From Streptomyces sp. NBC_00569 (GTDB taxonomy: Bacteria > Actinomycetota > Actinomycetes > Streptomycetales > Streptomycetaceae): a stretch of 64,000 bases of DNA. How positions within the stretch are numbered: position 1 is the stretch's first letter; every line of letters starts with the position of its first letter. Below the pieces are notes generated by a model. That model saw nothing but the letters and a program-made list of their open reading frames with translations. It was not told where the DNA came from and did no database searches. This document shows, piece after piece, positions 53,195 through 62,448 of this stretch. Location: positions 2,170,001-2,234,000 of the forward strand of contig NZ_CP107783.1 in NCBI RefSeq assembly GCF_036345255.1, given 5' to 3'. Position numbers and translations under genes: made by a program.

Positions 53195-54526
53195 ATGCTG
53201 ATCACCATGGGTGAACTCGGTTTGGGAAAGCGGCAGTTCGGGCACCGTGCCCGACTGACACTGTCCCCTGCCGAGATTCTCCTCGCCGACGAGCAGGCGC
53301 ACGCGGCCCGCACGATGTGGAACTGCCTGCACGCGTGGTGGCAGATGATGCCGAAGGACAAGCGGACTCTGGCGAACGCGGACGCCGCGATACGCCAGGC
53401 CCGCAAAGAGATCGATTTCCTCGCCGTTCTTCCTGCGCAGGCCGCGCAAGCGGTGCTCAAGACGTACTTCCAGGCCTGGAAGAACTGCTGGGACGGCCGC
53501 GTGGAGGCTCCGAACTTCAAGGGCCGGTTCCGGTCAGTGATGAGCGTGGACATCCCGCAGGGCCGTGACCTCCGGATCAAGCGGGTACACCGCCGCTGGG
53601 GCATGGCCAACCTTCCCAAGGTCGGCCGTGTCCGCTTCCGCTGGACCAAAGACCTCCCCGTGGGCAAGAAGGCGAACGCCGACCACCGGATCACCGGGGC
53701 ACGGCTGGTCAAGGACCACCTGGGATGGCACATCGCCTTCCGCGTGCAGAGCTTCGAAGCCAAGCCCGTATCCCACCAGGGGGAACAGGTCGGAATCGAC
53801 GCCGGGGTGAACCTGCCCCTGGCCCTCTCGGACGGCAACCACCAGGACCACGGGCGTGCGCCTCGCCTCCCGGATGGCAGCGCCGACCGTGACAAGTGGC
53901 TGAACACCGAGGAAAAGAGCAAACTCCTGCGCCTCGAGCGCCGGGCCGCCCAGCGCAAGGCACACCGAAAGCCCGGCGAGCGCACCAGCCGCCGCCTGCA
54001 CCACTCCTATGACCAGATCCGAGGGTTGCGCGCAAAAGCCACGCGACGACACCAGGACTGGCAGCACAAGACGACCACCACCCTCGCCCAGAAGTACGGC
54101 GTCATGGTGGTCGAAGCACTCACCATCACGAACATGGTCAAGTCCGCTCGGGGCACCATCGCCGAGCCGGGGACCCGCGTCGCCCAGAAGGCCGGACTCA
54201 ACCGCTCCATCAGCCAAGAGGCATGGGGCAGGACCGTCACGATGCTGACGTACAAGGCCGGCCGGTACGGCGGCACCCTGCACAAGGTGCCCGCCCCAAA
54301 CACCTCCCGACGCTGTTCCGCCTGCGGCTTCATCACGCCCGGCAGCCGGGAGGACCAGGCCACGTTCGTATGCAAGAACCCCGACTGCGGATGGTCAGGC
54401 AACGCCGACCACAACGCGGCCCGCAACATCTTGCACCTGTACCGGATGGGCCACGCGCTCATCCCGGCTGCCGGGAGGGCAGTCGTCAGGCGTGACAAGC
54501 GCGTCAAGCCCGCCACCGCAAGGTAG
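53195..54526 (+). CDS. tnpB: IS605 TnpB RNA-guided nuclease
   Basis: 443 aa. RuvC-I Asp202 in VGIDAGVNLPLALS, RuvC-II Glu307 in VVEALTITNMV, RuvC-III Asp405 in NADHNAARN; between them a zinc ribbon RRCSACGF with CKNPDCGW. The N-terminal wedge has QAVLKTYFQAWKNCW and PNFKGRFRS. All catalytic residues are present, so a functional, RNA-guided, target-cutting ancestor-type Cas12 nuclease is likely; it promotes retention of the element. Start ATG 53195 or 53207. The guide RNA should come from the 3' end of this gene and the element's right end. Confidence 0.93.
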   Translation: MLITMGELGLGKRQFGHRARLTLSPAEILLADEQAHAARTMWNCLHAWWQMMPKDKRTLANADAAIRQARKEIDFLAVLPAQAAQAVLKTYFQAWKNCWDGRVEAPNFKGRFRSVMSVDIPQGRDLRIKRVHRRWGMANLPKVGRVRFRWTKDLPVGKKANADHRITGARLVKDHLGWHIAFRVQSFEAKPVSHQGEQVGIDAGVNLPLALSDGNHQDHGRAPRLPDGSADRDKWLNTEEKSKLLRLERRAAQRKAHRKPGERTSRRLHHSYDQIRGLRAKATRRHQDWQHKTTTTLAQKYGVMVVEALTITNMVKSARGTIAEPGTRVAQKAGLNRSISQEAWGRTVTMLTYKAGRYGGTLHKVPAPNTSRRCSACGFITPGSREDQATFVCKNPDCGWSGNADHNAARNILHLYRMGHALIPAAGRAVVRRDKRVKPATAR

Positions 54527-54573
54527 ACGGGAATCTCCTCCCTGAGCTTGCGAAGGGAGGAGAGCACTTCAAT
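54400..54573 (+). ncRNA. predicted omega-RNA (guide scaffold) at the IS605 right end
   Basis: In this family the scaffold overlaps the 3' end of tnpB and ends at the element boundary, with the guide read from flanking DNA. A 9-bp hairpin (54535-54543 with 54554-54562) and the end TTCAAT fit. The 5' limit is a guess. The expected guide is the first nucleotides after 54573, i.e. sequence of the interrupted transposase. Confidence 0.5.
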
Positions 54574-54863
54574 CCCGTGCTGATGCGCTCTTCGCTCTCA
54601 CCGACGCGTTCCTGTGCACGGACGGTCCAGTCAAGCGGCTGGCCGAGCTGACGCTGACGACCGAGCACCGGCGCTGGCGCAGGCGCTGGCACGAAGCGAT
54701 GCACGACGCGGTCAACCACGGCCGGCTGGAACCACGCCGTCTGCGACTGCTCGCCTCCACGCCGCCGCCGAGGGCGGCCGACGGGCGAATCATCCTCGCG
54801 CCGGACGACAGGAAGATCGTTGCGTAACCGACGGCAAGCGCTCCACTACTTCGATCGCTCGCG

Positions 54864-54894
54864 TGATTCGAGCGCACGAACGCTTGATTCGAGC
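54864..54894 (+). promoter_or_regulatory. direct repeats upstream of the AsnC-family gene
   Basis: TGATTCGAGC occurs at 54864-54873 and 54885-54894, 21 bp apart (two helical turns), each followed by GCACGAAC or ACAAGGAAC. This lies 70-100 bp before the regulator start and could be its binding site or that of a partner. Confidence 0.45.
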
Positions 54895-54962
54895 ACAAGG
54901 AACCGGCATCTTGCTCGTAACAACATCGAAGACAACCGTTCTGGTCAGCGAAGAGGTGCTTC

Positions 54963-55403
54963 GTGGACGAAATCGACCGGGCCATCCTGCGGGAGTTGCA
55001 GGTGGACGGCCGGATCCCCTACGCCGACCTGGGGCCGAAGGTGGGCCTGTCCCCGTCGGCCGCGAGGCTCCGGCTGCAGCGCCTGATCGACACCAAGGCG
55101 GTACAGGTGGTGGGGGTGACCGACCCGATAACCATGGGCCACCAATCGATGGCCCTGCTCGGCCTGCACATCGACGGCGACCCCCGGGCGGTGGCCGACT
55201 CACTCTCCCGGCACGACGAGGTCGTGTACGCGGTCCTGACCGCGGGGACCTTCGACCTGTTCGTCGAGGTCGTCTGCGCGGGGCCCCACGACCTGCTGGA
55301 TTTCGTCAACGATGTCGTGCGGGTCGTCGAGGGCGTGACGGCCGTGGAGAACTTCCCCTACTTCGCGATCCACACCCACCGCTTCCTGTGGCACGTCGAC
55401 TGA
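54963..55403 (+). CDS. Lrp/AsnC-family regulator
   Basis: 146 aa: HTH DEIDRAILRELQVDGRIPYADL, LSPSAARLRLQRLIDTKAV, then the RAM ligand domain (GLHIDGDPRAVADSLSRH, VYAVLTAGTFDLFVEVVCAG, VTAVENFPYFAIHTHRF). Such proteins form octamers and respond to amino acids or amines. GTG 54963 follows GAGGTGC. It is 52 bp upstream of the kinase-aminotransferase gene in the same direction, so the likely targets are that gene and the amine oxidase. Confidence 0.9.
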   Translation: MDEIDRAILRELQVDGRIPYADLGPKVGLSPSAARLRLQRLIDTKAVQVVGVTDPITMGHQSMALLGLHIDGDPRAVADSLSRHDEVVYAVLTAGTFDLFVEVVCAGPHDLLDFVNDVVRVVEGVTAVENFPYFAIHTHRFLWHVD

Positions 55404-55455
55404 GGCGCCCGCTCGCCCCGATCCCCGCCACCCGCACCCCGTCGAGGACTCCGCA

Positions 55456-58410
55456 ATGCCGCCCAACGAGCACCGCACGATCGACTTCTTCGCCGAGGAC
55501 GCGCTCCCCGCGCCGCGGACCACACCGGCCGAGGCCGAGCTGATAGCCGCGCAAAGCCTCGGGATCAACGCGCACGCGGAACCGCTGGGGAGCCAGCAGG
55601 ACGCCAACTTCCTGCTGCGGGACGGGAACGGGACGGTCCTGGCGGTCCTGAAGATCGCCAACCCGGCCTTCGGACCCTTGGAGATCGAGGCACAGGACAC
55701 CGCCGCCGACCTGATCGCCTCGGCATACCCCGACCTGCGTGTCGCCACTGTCCTGCGCCACCCCGACGGCACCCCCCGCGGCACGACAGTGGACACCGAA
55801 ACCGGGCCGGCCCTCGCCCGCCTGCTGCGGCATCTGTCCGGCGGCGCGCTGTCCGGACCGCGGCACCTGTCCCCCAACGCGGTGGCGGCGATGGGCACGA
55901 TCGCCGCCAAGGTGAGCACCGCCCTGCGCGAGTTGCGTCACCCGGGCCTCGATCGTGTCCTCCAGTGGGACCTGCGGCACGCCGACCGTGTCGTCGCCAG
56001 GCTCGCCGGGCACATCGACGAGCCCGAGCGGCGGGCCGCCGTCCAGGACGCCACCGCCGACGCCTGGGCCCGCGTCCAGGAGGTCGCCACCGCGCTGCCG
56101 AAGCAGGCCGTGCATCTGGACCTCACCGACGACAACCTGATCCGCCGTCCCGACAGCCGCCTGCCGGTACCCGACGGGGTCATCGACTTCGGCGACCTGA
56201 CTACGAGTTGGGCGGTCAGCGAGCTCGCCGTATCGCTCTCCTCGGTGCTCCACCACGACGGCATCGAACCGCATCACGTGCTGCCCGCCGTCCGGGCCTT
56301 CCATGCGGTGCGACCGCTGTCCGCCGCGGAGGCGGAGGCGCTGTGGCCGCTCGTGGTCCTGCGCGCCGCCTGCCTCGTCGTGAGCGGGCGGCATCAGGCC
56401 GCCGTCGACGCGGACAACACCTACGCGAAGGCCGCTCTCGACCGCGAATGGCGCATCTTCGAACAGGCCGTCTCGCTGCCCCTACCGGTGATGACCCGGC
56501 TCGTCAGGAACGCGATCGCTCACGCCGACGCCCCTGTCACAGCCGACGTCCCGGAACTCCCCCTCCTGCGCGGCATCGCCGCCGACCACATCGCCGTACT
56601 GGACCTGTCCACGGACTCCGATTCCATGGACGGGGGAGCCTGGCTCGACACCGACGCCGAGGAGACGCACTCGGCCGCCGCGCTCGCGAACGGCGCGGCC
56701 GCGACAGCCACCCGGTACGCACAGGCGCGGCTGAGCCGTGCCGCGGCCCTGTCGACGGTGTCCGGCCCGACCGTTCCCACCGGCGTCGACGTGCGGCTCG
56801 GCCGGGCGGCGGTGCTCCAGGCCCCCGGTGCGGGGAAGGTCCTCGCCGCAAGGGCGGGATTCGTGGAGATCACCCACGGCCGACTCGTCCTGACGGTGTC
56901 CTTCCCGACCGGCGCACCGGTGGTCGCCGCCGGTGCAACGGTCCGGGCGGGCGACGACCTCGTCCACCTCCCCGCCGGGAGCCGGGCGCGCTTCGCACTG
57001 CGCACGTCCGGCAGCCCTGACGTCCCACCCCTGGTGCGTCCCGAGTACGCCGCCGGCTGGCTGCCACTCACCGCCGACCCCGCCCCGCTGCTGGGCCTGG
57101 CCCCCATCGACCGCGCGGAGCGGACCGACCTGCTGGAGCGGCGCAGCGCCGTGTTCGCGACAGTGCAGGAGCACTACTACGCCACCCCGCCCCGTATCGA
57201 ACGGGGTTGGCGCCACCACCTGCTGTCCACCGAAGGCCGCTCCTACCTCGACATCGTCAACAACGTCACCCCACTGGGCCACGCCCACCCCCGCGTCGAA
57301 CAGACGGCGGCCAGGCAACTGCGGCGGCTGAACACCAACTCGCGGTTCCACTACGCCTCGGTGGTGGAGTTCACCGAACGCCTCGCCGCCCTGCTGCCCG
57401 ACCCACTGGACACGGTGTTCCTGGTCAACTCCGGCTCCGAGGCTGTCGACCTGGGCCTGCGCCTTGCCATCGGCGCCTCCGGCCAACCCGGCGTGGTCGC
57501 CATGCGCGAGGCGTACCACGGCTGGACCTACGCCTCGGACGCCGTCTCCACCTCCCTCCAGGACAACCCGAACGCCCTGGCCACCCGGCCCAGTTGGGTT
57601 CACACCGTGGACTCGCCCAACTCCTACCGGGGCCGCCACCGCGGGGCGGACGCGGCACGCTACGCGCCAGAGGCGGTTGCGGCGATCGACGAACTGGCCA
57701 TCGCCGGGCGCCCCGCCGGGGCCTTCGTCAGCGAGACCTTCTACGGCAACGCCGGCGGGGTCGCCCTGCCCGACGGCTACCTGGCCGCGGTGTACGCGGC
57801 GATCCGGCGGCACGGCGGCCTGGCCGTCGCCGACGAGGTCCAGGCCGGCTACGGCCGACTCGGTCACTGGTTCTGGGGATTCGAGCAGCAGGAGGTCGTC
57901 CCCGACATCGTCTGCGTCGCCAAGGCCATGGGGAACGGGTACCCGCTCGGCGCCGTCATCACCTCCCGGTCGGTCGCCGACCGGTACCGCGAGCAGGGCT
58001 ACTTCTTCTCCTCCACCGGAGGCAGCCCGGTCTCCAGCGTCGTCGGCCTCACTGTCCTGGACACCCTGCGCGACGAAGACCTCCAAGGCAACGCGGTCCG
58101 CGTCGGCCGTCGTCTCAAGAGCCGACTCCAGGCCTTGGCGGACCGACACCCCCTCATCGGCACAGTCCACGGCTCAGGCCTCTACCTCGGCCTCGAACTC
58201 GTCCGCGACCGGGCCACCCTGGAGCCCGCCACCGAGGAGACCGCCGAACTCTGCGACCGCATGCTCGACCTGGGCGTCATCGTCCAACCCACCGGCGACC
58301 ACCTCAACATCTTGAAGATCAAGCCCCCGTTGTGCATCGACACCACCGCCGCGGACTTCTTCGCCGACACGCTCGACCTGGCCCTGACCCAACTCGGCCA
58401 CGCCGGCTGA
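55456..58410 (+). CDS. APH-type kinase / class III aminotransferase fusion
   Basis: 984 aa. Residues 30-340: aminoglycoside-phosphotransferase-like kinase (DANFLLRDGNGTVLAVLKIA, catalytic loop AVHLDLTDDNLI and VIDFGDLTTSWAVSELAVSL). Residues 440-530: a beta-rich linker resembling an M23-peptidase/lipoyl-like fold (VLAARAGFVEITHGRLVL). Residues 555-980: class III PLP transaminase (GRSYLDIVNNVTPLGHAHPR, LVNSGSEAVDLGLRLA, ADEVQAGYGRLG, Schiff-base Lys823 in VAKAMGNGYPLGAV). Similar fusions phosphorylate and then deaminate or lyse small amino-alcohols, as in ethanolamine-phosphate phospho-lyases. The start at ATG 55456 has weak SD. Confidence 0.85.
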   Translation: MPPNEHRTIDFFAEDALPAPRTTPAEAELIAAQSLGINAHAEPLGSQQDANFLLRDGNGTVLAVLKIANPAFGPLEIEAQDTAADLIASAYPDLRVATVLRHPDGTPRGTTVDTETGPALARLLRHLSGGALSGPRHLSPNAVAAMGTIAAKVSTALRELRHPGLDRVLQWDLRHADRVVARLAGHIDEPERRAAVQDATADAWARVQEVATALPKQAVHLDLTDDNLIRRPDSRLPVPDGVIDFGDLTTSWAVSELAVSLSSVLHHDGIEPHHVLPAVRAFHAVRPLSAAEAEALWPLVVLRAACLVVSGRHQAAVDADNTYAKAALDREWRIFEQAVSLPLPVMTRLVRNAIAHADAPVTADVPELPLLRGIAADHIAVLDLSTDSDSMDGGAWLDTDAEETHSAAALANGAAATATRYAQARLSRAAALSTVSGPTVPTGVDVRLGRAAVLQAPGAGKVLAARAGFVEITHGRLVLTVSFPTGAPVVAAGATVRAGDDLVHLPAGSRARFALRTSGSPDVPPLVRPEYAAGWLPLTADPAPLLGLAPIDRAERTDLLERRSAVFATVQEHYYATPPRIERGWRHHLLSTEGRSYLDIVNNVTPLGHAHPRVEQTAARQLRRLNTNSRFHYASVVEFTERLAALLPDPLDTVFLVNSGSEAVDLGLRLAIGASGQPGVVAMREAYHGWTYASDAVSTSLQDNPNALATRPSWVHTVDSPNSYRGRHRGADAARYAPEAVAAIDELAIAGRPAGAFVSETFYGNAGGVALPDGYLAAVYAAIRRHGGLAVADEVQAGYGRLGHWFWGFEQQEVVPDIVCVAKAMGNGYPLGAVITSRSVADRYREQGYFFSSTGGSPVSSVVGLTVLDTLRDEDLQGNAVRVGRRLKSRLQALADRHPLIGTVHGSGLYLGLELVRDRATLEPATEETAELCDRMLDLGVIVQPTGDHLNILKIKPPLCIDTTAADFFADTLDLALTQLGHAG

Positions 58411-58495
58411 CCTCGCACATCCGCGGGCGCATGACCTCCCCTCTGACAGCGACACGCAGCTCCGGCCTCAAGCCCTCATGAGAAGAGTGAAGTTG

Positions 58496-59827
58496 ATGGA
58501 CACAATCGTCGTCGGCGCTGGAATCGCCGGCCTCACCGCTGCGCGGCTGCTTCACGCCGCAGGACAGCGGGTGGTCGTGCTCGAAGCGCGAGACCGCGTC
58601 GGTGGGCGGGTGTGGACGGACCGCACGACAGGGTTCTCCGTCGACCGTGGCGCCTCATGGATCCACGGCCTCACGGGCAACCCGCTCACGGAACTCGTCA
58701 CCGCGCTCGGGATGGAGACGAGCGAGTTCACGGTGGGGAGCTTCCAGGCCGGCGGACGACCGATCGCCGACTACGACGAATCCCGGCGTCCGCTGGACGA
58801 CGACGCGACACAACAATGGACCATCGACGTCGACACGGCGGATGCACTCTTCCAACGGACCATCGCGGAGTCCGGCCACGACGAGAGTTACGCCGCTGCA
58901 GCTGAGCGCACCCTCGCCGCGACCGGATGGGAACCCGAACGCGCCGAACGGGTCCGCATGTTCTATCGGCATCGCACGGAGGAGCAGTGCGGCGCAGAGG
59001 TCGACCAGGTCGCCGCCCACGCCCTCGACGAGGACACCATCGAAGGCGACGAAGTGGTCTTCCCCGGTGGCTACGACGTGCTTCCCCACGCTCTCGCGGA
59101 AGGCCTCGACGTGCGCGTGGGCAAGACCGTGACCGCCGTCACCAGATCTGCCGCTGGGGTGCGAGTCGACACGGAGGACGAGTCCTTCGACGCCGCCCAG
59201 GTGATCATCACGGTGCCGTTGGGCGTGCTCAAGGCAGAGGCGATCGAGTTCACGCCCGCTCTGCCCGACGCCGTCGCGGGACCGATCGCCCGACTCGGTA
59301 TGGGCGTGTTCAACAAGGTCTTTCTTCAGTTCCCGGAGCGGTTCTGGCAGGACGACGTCTACGCGATCCGGCAGCACGGCCGGGCCGGAGTCCCCTGGCA
59401 TTCCTGGTATGACGTCTCCGCGGTGAGTGGCAAGCCGATGCTGCTGACCTTCGCCGGCGGTGCTTGGGGGCGGGAGATCGAGCAGAAGACCGACGAAGAG
59501 GTGGTCGCGTCGGTGCTCAGCTCCCTCCGCAAGATCTACGGCGGCTCCGCCCCCGACCCCGTGGCGCACTGGATCACACGCTGGGGCACCGACCCCTTCG
59601 CCCTCGGCTCGTACTCCTACGTCGCCGTTGGCTCCTCGCACAACGACCACGACGCGATGGCAGGCCCCGTCGACGGCGTTCTCCACTTCGCAGGAGAAGC
59701 AACGTGCGGACACGAACCGGCCACCGTTCACGGCGCGCTCCACTCGGGACATCGCGCGGCCGAACGGATCCTCGGTTCACCGATCCCGCTGGCCGAGCTC
59801 ACACGGGGCGTGCGCCCGTCGCGGTGA
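58496..59827 (+). CDS. flavin monoamine oxidase
   Basis: 443 aa. FAD motif VVGAGIAGLTAARLLHAAGQ at the very N-terminus, then GGRVWTDRTTGFSVDRGASW and the C-terminal FAD segment DGVLHFAGEATCGHEPATVH-GALHSG, ending LAELTRGV. The family includes polyamine and monoamine oxidases, which make an aldehyde, ammonia or amine, and hydrogen peroxide. ATG 58496 is preferred to 58478 because the family begins just before the FAD motif. It follows the aminotransferase by 86 bp and is probably in the same operon, supporting a pathway for degradation of an amine. Confidence 0.85.
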   Translation: MDTIVVGAGIAGLTAARLLHAAGQRVVVLEARDRVGGRVWTDRTTGFSVDRGASWIHGLTGNPLTELVTALGMETSEFTVGSFQAGGRPIADYDESRRPLDDDATQQWTIDVDTADALFQRTIAESGHDESYAAAAERTLAATGWEPERAERVRMFYRHRTEEQCGAEVDQVAAHALDEDTIEGDEVVFPGGYDVLPHALAEGLDVRVGKTVTAVTRSAAGVRVDTEDESFDAAQVIITVPLGVLKAEAIEFTPALPDAVAGPIARLGMGVFNKVFLQFPERFWQDDVYAIRQHGRAGVPWHSWYDVSAVSGKPMLLTFAGGAWGREIEQKTDEEVVASVLSSLRKIYGGSAPDPVAHWITRWGTDPFALGSYSYVAVGSSHNDHDAMAGPVDGVLHFAGEATCGHEPATVHGALHSGHRAAERILGSPIPLAELTRGVRPSR

Positions 59828-60027
59828 CGTAGCCGAGTTCAACGGTGCAGCGGAGCTTCGTCATCCGATGCCCACCACGCTGCAGTTGGGAGGCCGACCT
59901 CACCGTCGGCTCCATGGGCGAGGCGGCGGCCCCGACCACGGAGTTGACGGCTCGCTGACCTGCCTGCCGTCCAACGGCACCCCACCCGCCGCGTCCAAGT
60001 CCTCGGCGAGACCGCGCGTCCGTCCGC

Positions 60028-60267
60028 GACCTGGGTGCCGAAAGCTGGGCCCTGGCCATCGACACACCCCGCACCACCGACGGCCGCCGACACACCGTGC
60101 GCCGCAGCGGCTTCGCGACCCGTAGCGAAGCCGAGATCGCGCTGGCGCAGATGCGCGAGAACCTGTGCGTCCCCGAACCGTTCGCCCCTGCACAGCCCCC
60201 CAACCTCGACGTACGCCGAAGAGACCACCTCGGCGGATCCCTCCACGCATACGAACATGCCGACTGA
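60028..60267 (+). pseudogene. phage-type integrase fragment, N-terminal region
   Basis: Reads SWALAIDTPRTTDGRRHTVR-RSGFATRSEAEIALAQMREN, the arm-type DNA-binding N-terminus of actinobacterial tyrosine integrases, and then loses similarity. There is no catalytic domain. The rest of 59828-60460 shows no gene; no attachment-site duplication was recognised. Confidence 0.55.
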
Positions 60268-60460
60268 ACTGCATGGATGGACTAATTCGGCAGGCGCACA
60301 GCCGCTGCCTCCGGATCGTTGCCTCACCCGGGGCACGTTCCTGACAAGCCGCGCAACGCGCCGGCGCCCGGGCGGGGCAGACATGCGGCACATGAGCTCG
60401 GAGTTGCGGGACCGTCATCACACGTCGGCTGTCCACGCCCCGTGATGTCATCGCGGGTGG

Positions 60461-61954
60461 CTACTTGTTGATCTGGAGTACCGCCATCATCCCCGCGTCC
60501 TCATGATTGAGGATGTGGCAGTGCAGGACCGTCTTGCCCGGATAGTCGAGGAACCGGATCCGGATGACCATGTTTCCGCGCGGAGGGACGTCGACGGTGT
60601 CCTGCAAGCCGTAGTTGGTCTGCGGCTTGCCGTTGATGCTCATCACCTGGAAGTCGTTGGTGTGGATATGGAACGAGTGGACCTCGTCGGTGTCGTTCTT
60701 GATCGTCCACTCTTCGACGGTGTTGAGCTTGGCCCGGAAGTCGACGCGGCTGTGGTCGAACTGCTTGTTGTTGATGTAGAAGAGCGTGCCTGCCTTGTTC
60801 TCCGTGAAGGTGACCGTCTTGCGTCCCGCGACGGCCTCCTTCGCGAGGTCGTTCACCGGGGCGAAGGCTGTCGGCAAGGCCGCGGGTCGCATCGGTTCGC
60901 CGTCGGACTGGACCGTGGCCAGTGTCGCGAGAGGGAACTGGTTACCGGCCTTGCCAGTGTTGAACGGCAGGGTCCGCAGTTCCGACACGCCCGCCTTCGG
61001 GCCCTGTACGAGAACGTCGTAGCGGGCACCGGCGGGGATGACCAGGGAGTCGGCGGAGTAGACCTTGTTCACCGGGTAGCCGTCCTTGGCGACGATGTGG
61101 AACTTGCTGCCCGGCAGTGTCACCTTGTAGAAGATGTTGGCCCCGATGTTCGCGAGGCGCCACAGCTGCGTCTCGCCGGGCCTGATCCGGATCCGTGGGT
61201 TGAGTTGTCCGTTGACGGTGCGCGTCGTGGGCGCACCGATCTTGAGGCGCGTGGTCTTGATCTGGTCGCCCACGATTTGGAAGTCCTTGAGCGCGACGAC
61301 GTGTTGTGTGATTCCACGGAGCGCCGCAGGCAGATACGTGTCAAGACCGTCGACAACGATCAGGCCGGCCATGCCACCGGCGGTCTGGGCGGCGGAGAGC
61401 GTGTGCGGGTGCGGATGGTACCAGTACGTGCCCGGCTCCAGGCTCTTGGGGAAGGCGTACTTGTAGGTGAACGTCTTCCCCGGCTCGATCTTGAGGAAGA
61501 TGTTGTCCGAGTTGCCGACGGGTGAGACATGCATGCCATGCACGTGCAGGTTCGTCTGCTGGTCGAGCTTGTTGACGAAGGAGATCTCCATCCGGTCCCC
61601 CGGCCGTAGCCGCAGGGTGGGCGGCATGTACATCCCGTTGTACGTCAGGGCCCACAGATCGCGGCCTGCCAGGTGCACCTTCTTGCGTTCGACGACGATC
61701 CTGGTCCTGAGCAGTCCGTTCCTGCTCACGATCTGCTGGGGGTCGCGCAGATCTTCCGTCGCCCGCGCGGTGAGGGCCGGCGACGGGGACGCGGTCTGCG
61801 CGGGAGCCGTCGACCCTTCCGGATGGCCCAGTGCGCTCGTCTCGCTACGCGTGGCACACCCCGCCGCCAGTGCGAGCGCGGCAAGTGTGGTTCCGATGAC
61901 GGTCCGGGTACGAGGGGCGTGTGCGGACAAGCTGAACCCCCATGCACTGCACAT
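60461..61954 (-). CDS. multicopper oxidase lipoprotein
   Basis: 497 aa. An N-terminal lipoprotein signal (TVIGTTLAALALAAGCATRS; lipobox LAAGC) anchors it outside the membrane. Cupredoxin domains carry the copper motifs: TNLHVHGMH and TYWYHPHPHTL (type 2/3), HSFHIHTND (type 2/1/3) and the C-terminal HCHILNHEDAGMM (from His478), which holds the type 1 Cys and Met axial ligand. It oxidises phenols or metal ions with reduction of oxygen to water, as in laccases or CueO-like copper oxidases. Start ATG 61954 is preferred over 61990. Stand-alone gene. Confidence 0.9.
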   Translation of the reverse strand: MCSAWGFSLSAHAPRTRTVIGTTLAALALAAGCATRSETSALGHPEGSTAPAQTASPSPALTARATEDLRDPQQIVSRNGLLRTRIVVERKKVHLAGRDLWALTYNGMYMPPTLRLRPGDRMEISFVNKLDQQTNLHVHGMHVSPVGNSDNIFLKIEPGKTFTYKYAFPKSLEPGTYWYHPHPHTLSAAQTAGGMAGLIVVDGLDTYLPAALRGITQHVVALKDFQIVGDQIKTTRLKIGAPTTRTVNGQLNPRIRIRPGETQLWRLANIGANIFYKVTLPGSKFHIVAKDGYPVNKVYSADSLVIPAGARYDVLVQGPKAGVSELRTLPFNTGKAGNQFPLATLATVQSDGEPMRPAALPTAFAPVNDLAKEAVAGRKTVTFTENKAGTLFYINNKQFDHSRVDFRAKLNTVEEWTIKNDTDEVHSFHIHTNDFQVMSINGKPQTNYGLQDTVDVPPRGNMVIRIRFLDYPGKTVLHCHILNHEDAGMMAVLQINK

Positions 61955-62448
61955 GTGGAAGACGGGCGGCCATGAGCTGCCATCATGCATCCAAAAACCA
62001 GGCGAAATCGGTCACGACCCGAGGATGAGGCTGGATGACATGCGCACCGCCTCCATCCGATACCTGATCGCGGGACAACGCCGGGTACTTCACCGAGGGC
62101 TTCGACGCGGTCTTCACCAGTGTCGGCGCGTTGAGCTGCCAATAGCGGTCTGCCGCCTGATAAGTGCTCAACCTCGCGCACCCGCACCATCAAACAGGCA
62201 ACGCCGTGCTTCACCACCTCAGCGCACGACTGCATCGGAGCCACGAGCACGGCCGGCAGTCAGCAGGCGAGGCACCACCGCGATCCTCAGCCGGAACAGG
62301 TCCATCGCCCGCATCACATCCCGCAGTGCGGCGCTGACCTCTGTGTCTCCTCCAGCGCCGCAGTCGAATTAGCGATCAACCGGTGAACGGTGCGGGCGTG
62401 CCCCCTATTCTGAGGAAGTAGTTGGGCGAGGCTCGGGGGAGGGTTGTC
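61955..62448. other. 494-bp intergenic region before the hydrolase/caspase pair
   Basis: A minus-strand frame near 62130-62170 reads TYQAADRYWQL, which recalls the C-terminal part of ABC-2-type membrane proteins but is too short to call. A -10-like TATTCT at 62405-62410 could serve the downstream hydrolase. No repeat or hairpin is convincing. Confidence 0.4.

Larger units (their letters stand above)
52658..54573. mobile_element. intact IS200/IS605-family element (tnpA + tnpB)
   Basis: Divergent tnpA and tnpB lie between a left end that starts after the target TTGAT (52653-52657) with a subterminal hairpin (CCGCCG-TTTA-CGGCGG, 52671-52686) and a right end with hairpin 54535-54562 that finishes in TTCAAT (54568-54573). 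No inverted terminal repeats or target duplication, as usual for this single-strand transposon family. Ends are set by fit to family rules and by the reading frame of the interrupted transposase. Confidence 0.8.
52585..54827 (+). pseudogene. IS701-like (NF041680-type) transposase relic interrupted by IS605
   Basis: The left piece 52585-52657 reads LTSLSPADAALSALPHFRVE-FYL and the right piece 54574-54827 reads RADALFALTDAFLCTDGPVK, RLAELTLTTEHRRWRRRW, HEAMHDAVNHGRLEPRRL and PRAADGRIILAPDD. Together they are the N-terminal third of one transposase, in the same frame across the junction (EFYL-stop-S-RADALF). The IS200/IS605 element sits between them. The relic lacks the catalytic region and has a stop at the junction. 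Confidence 0.75.
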
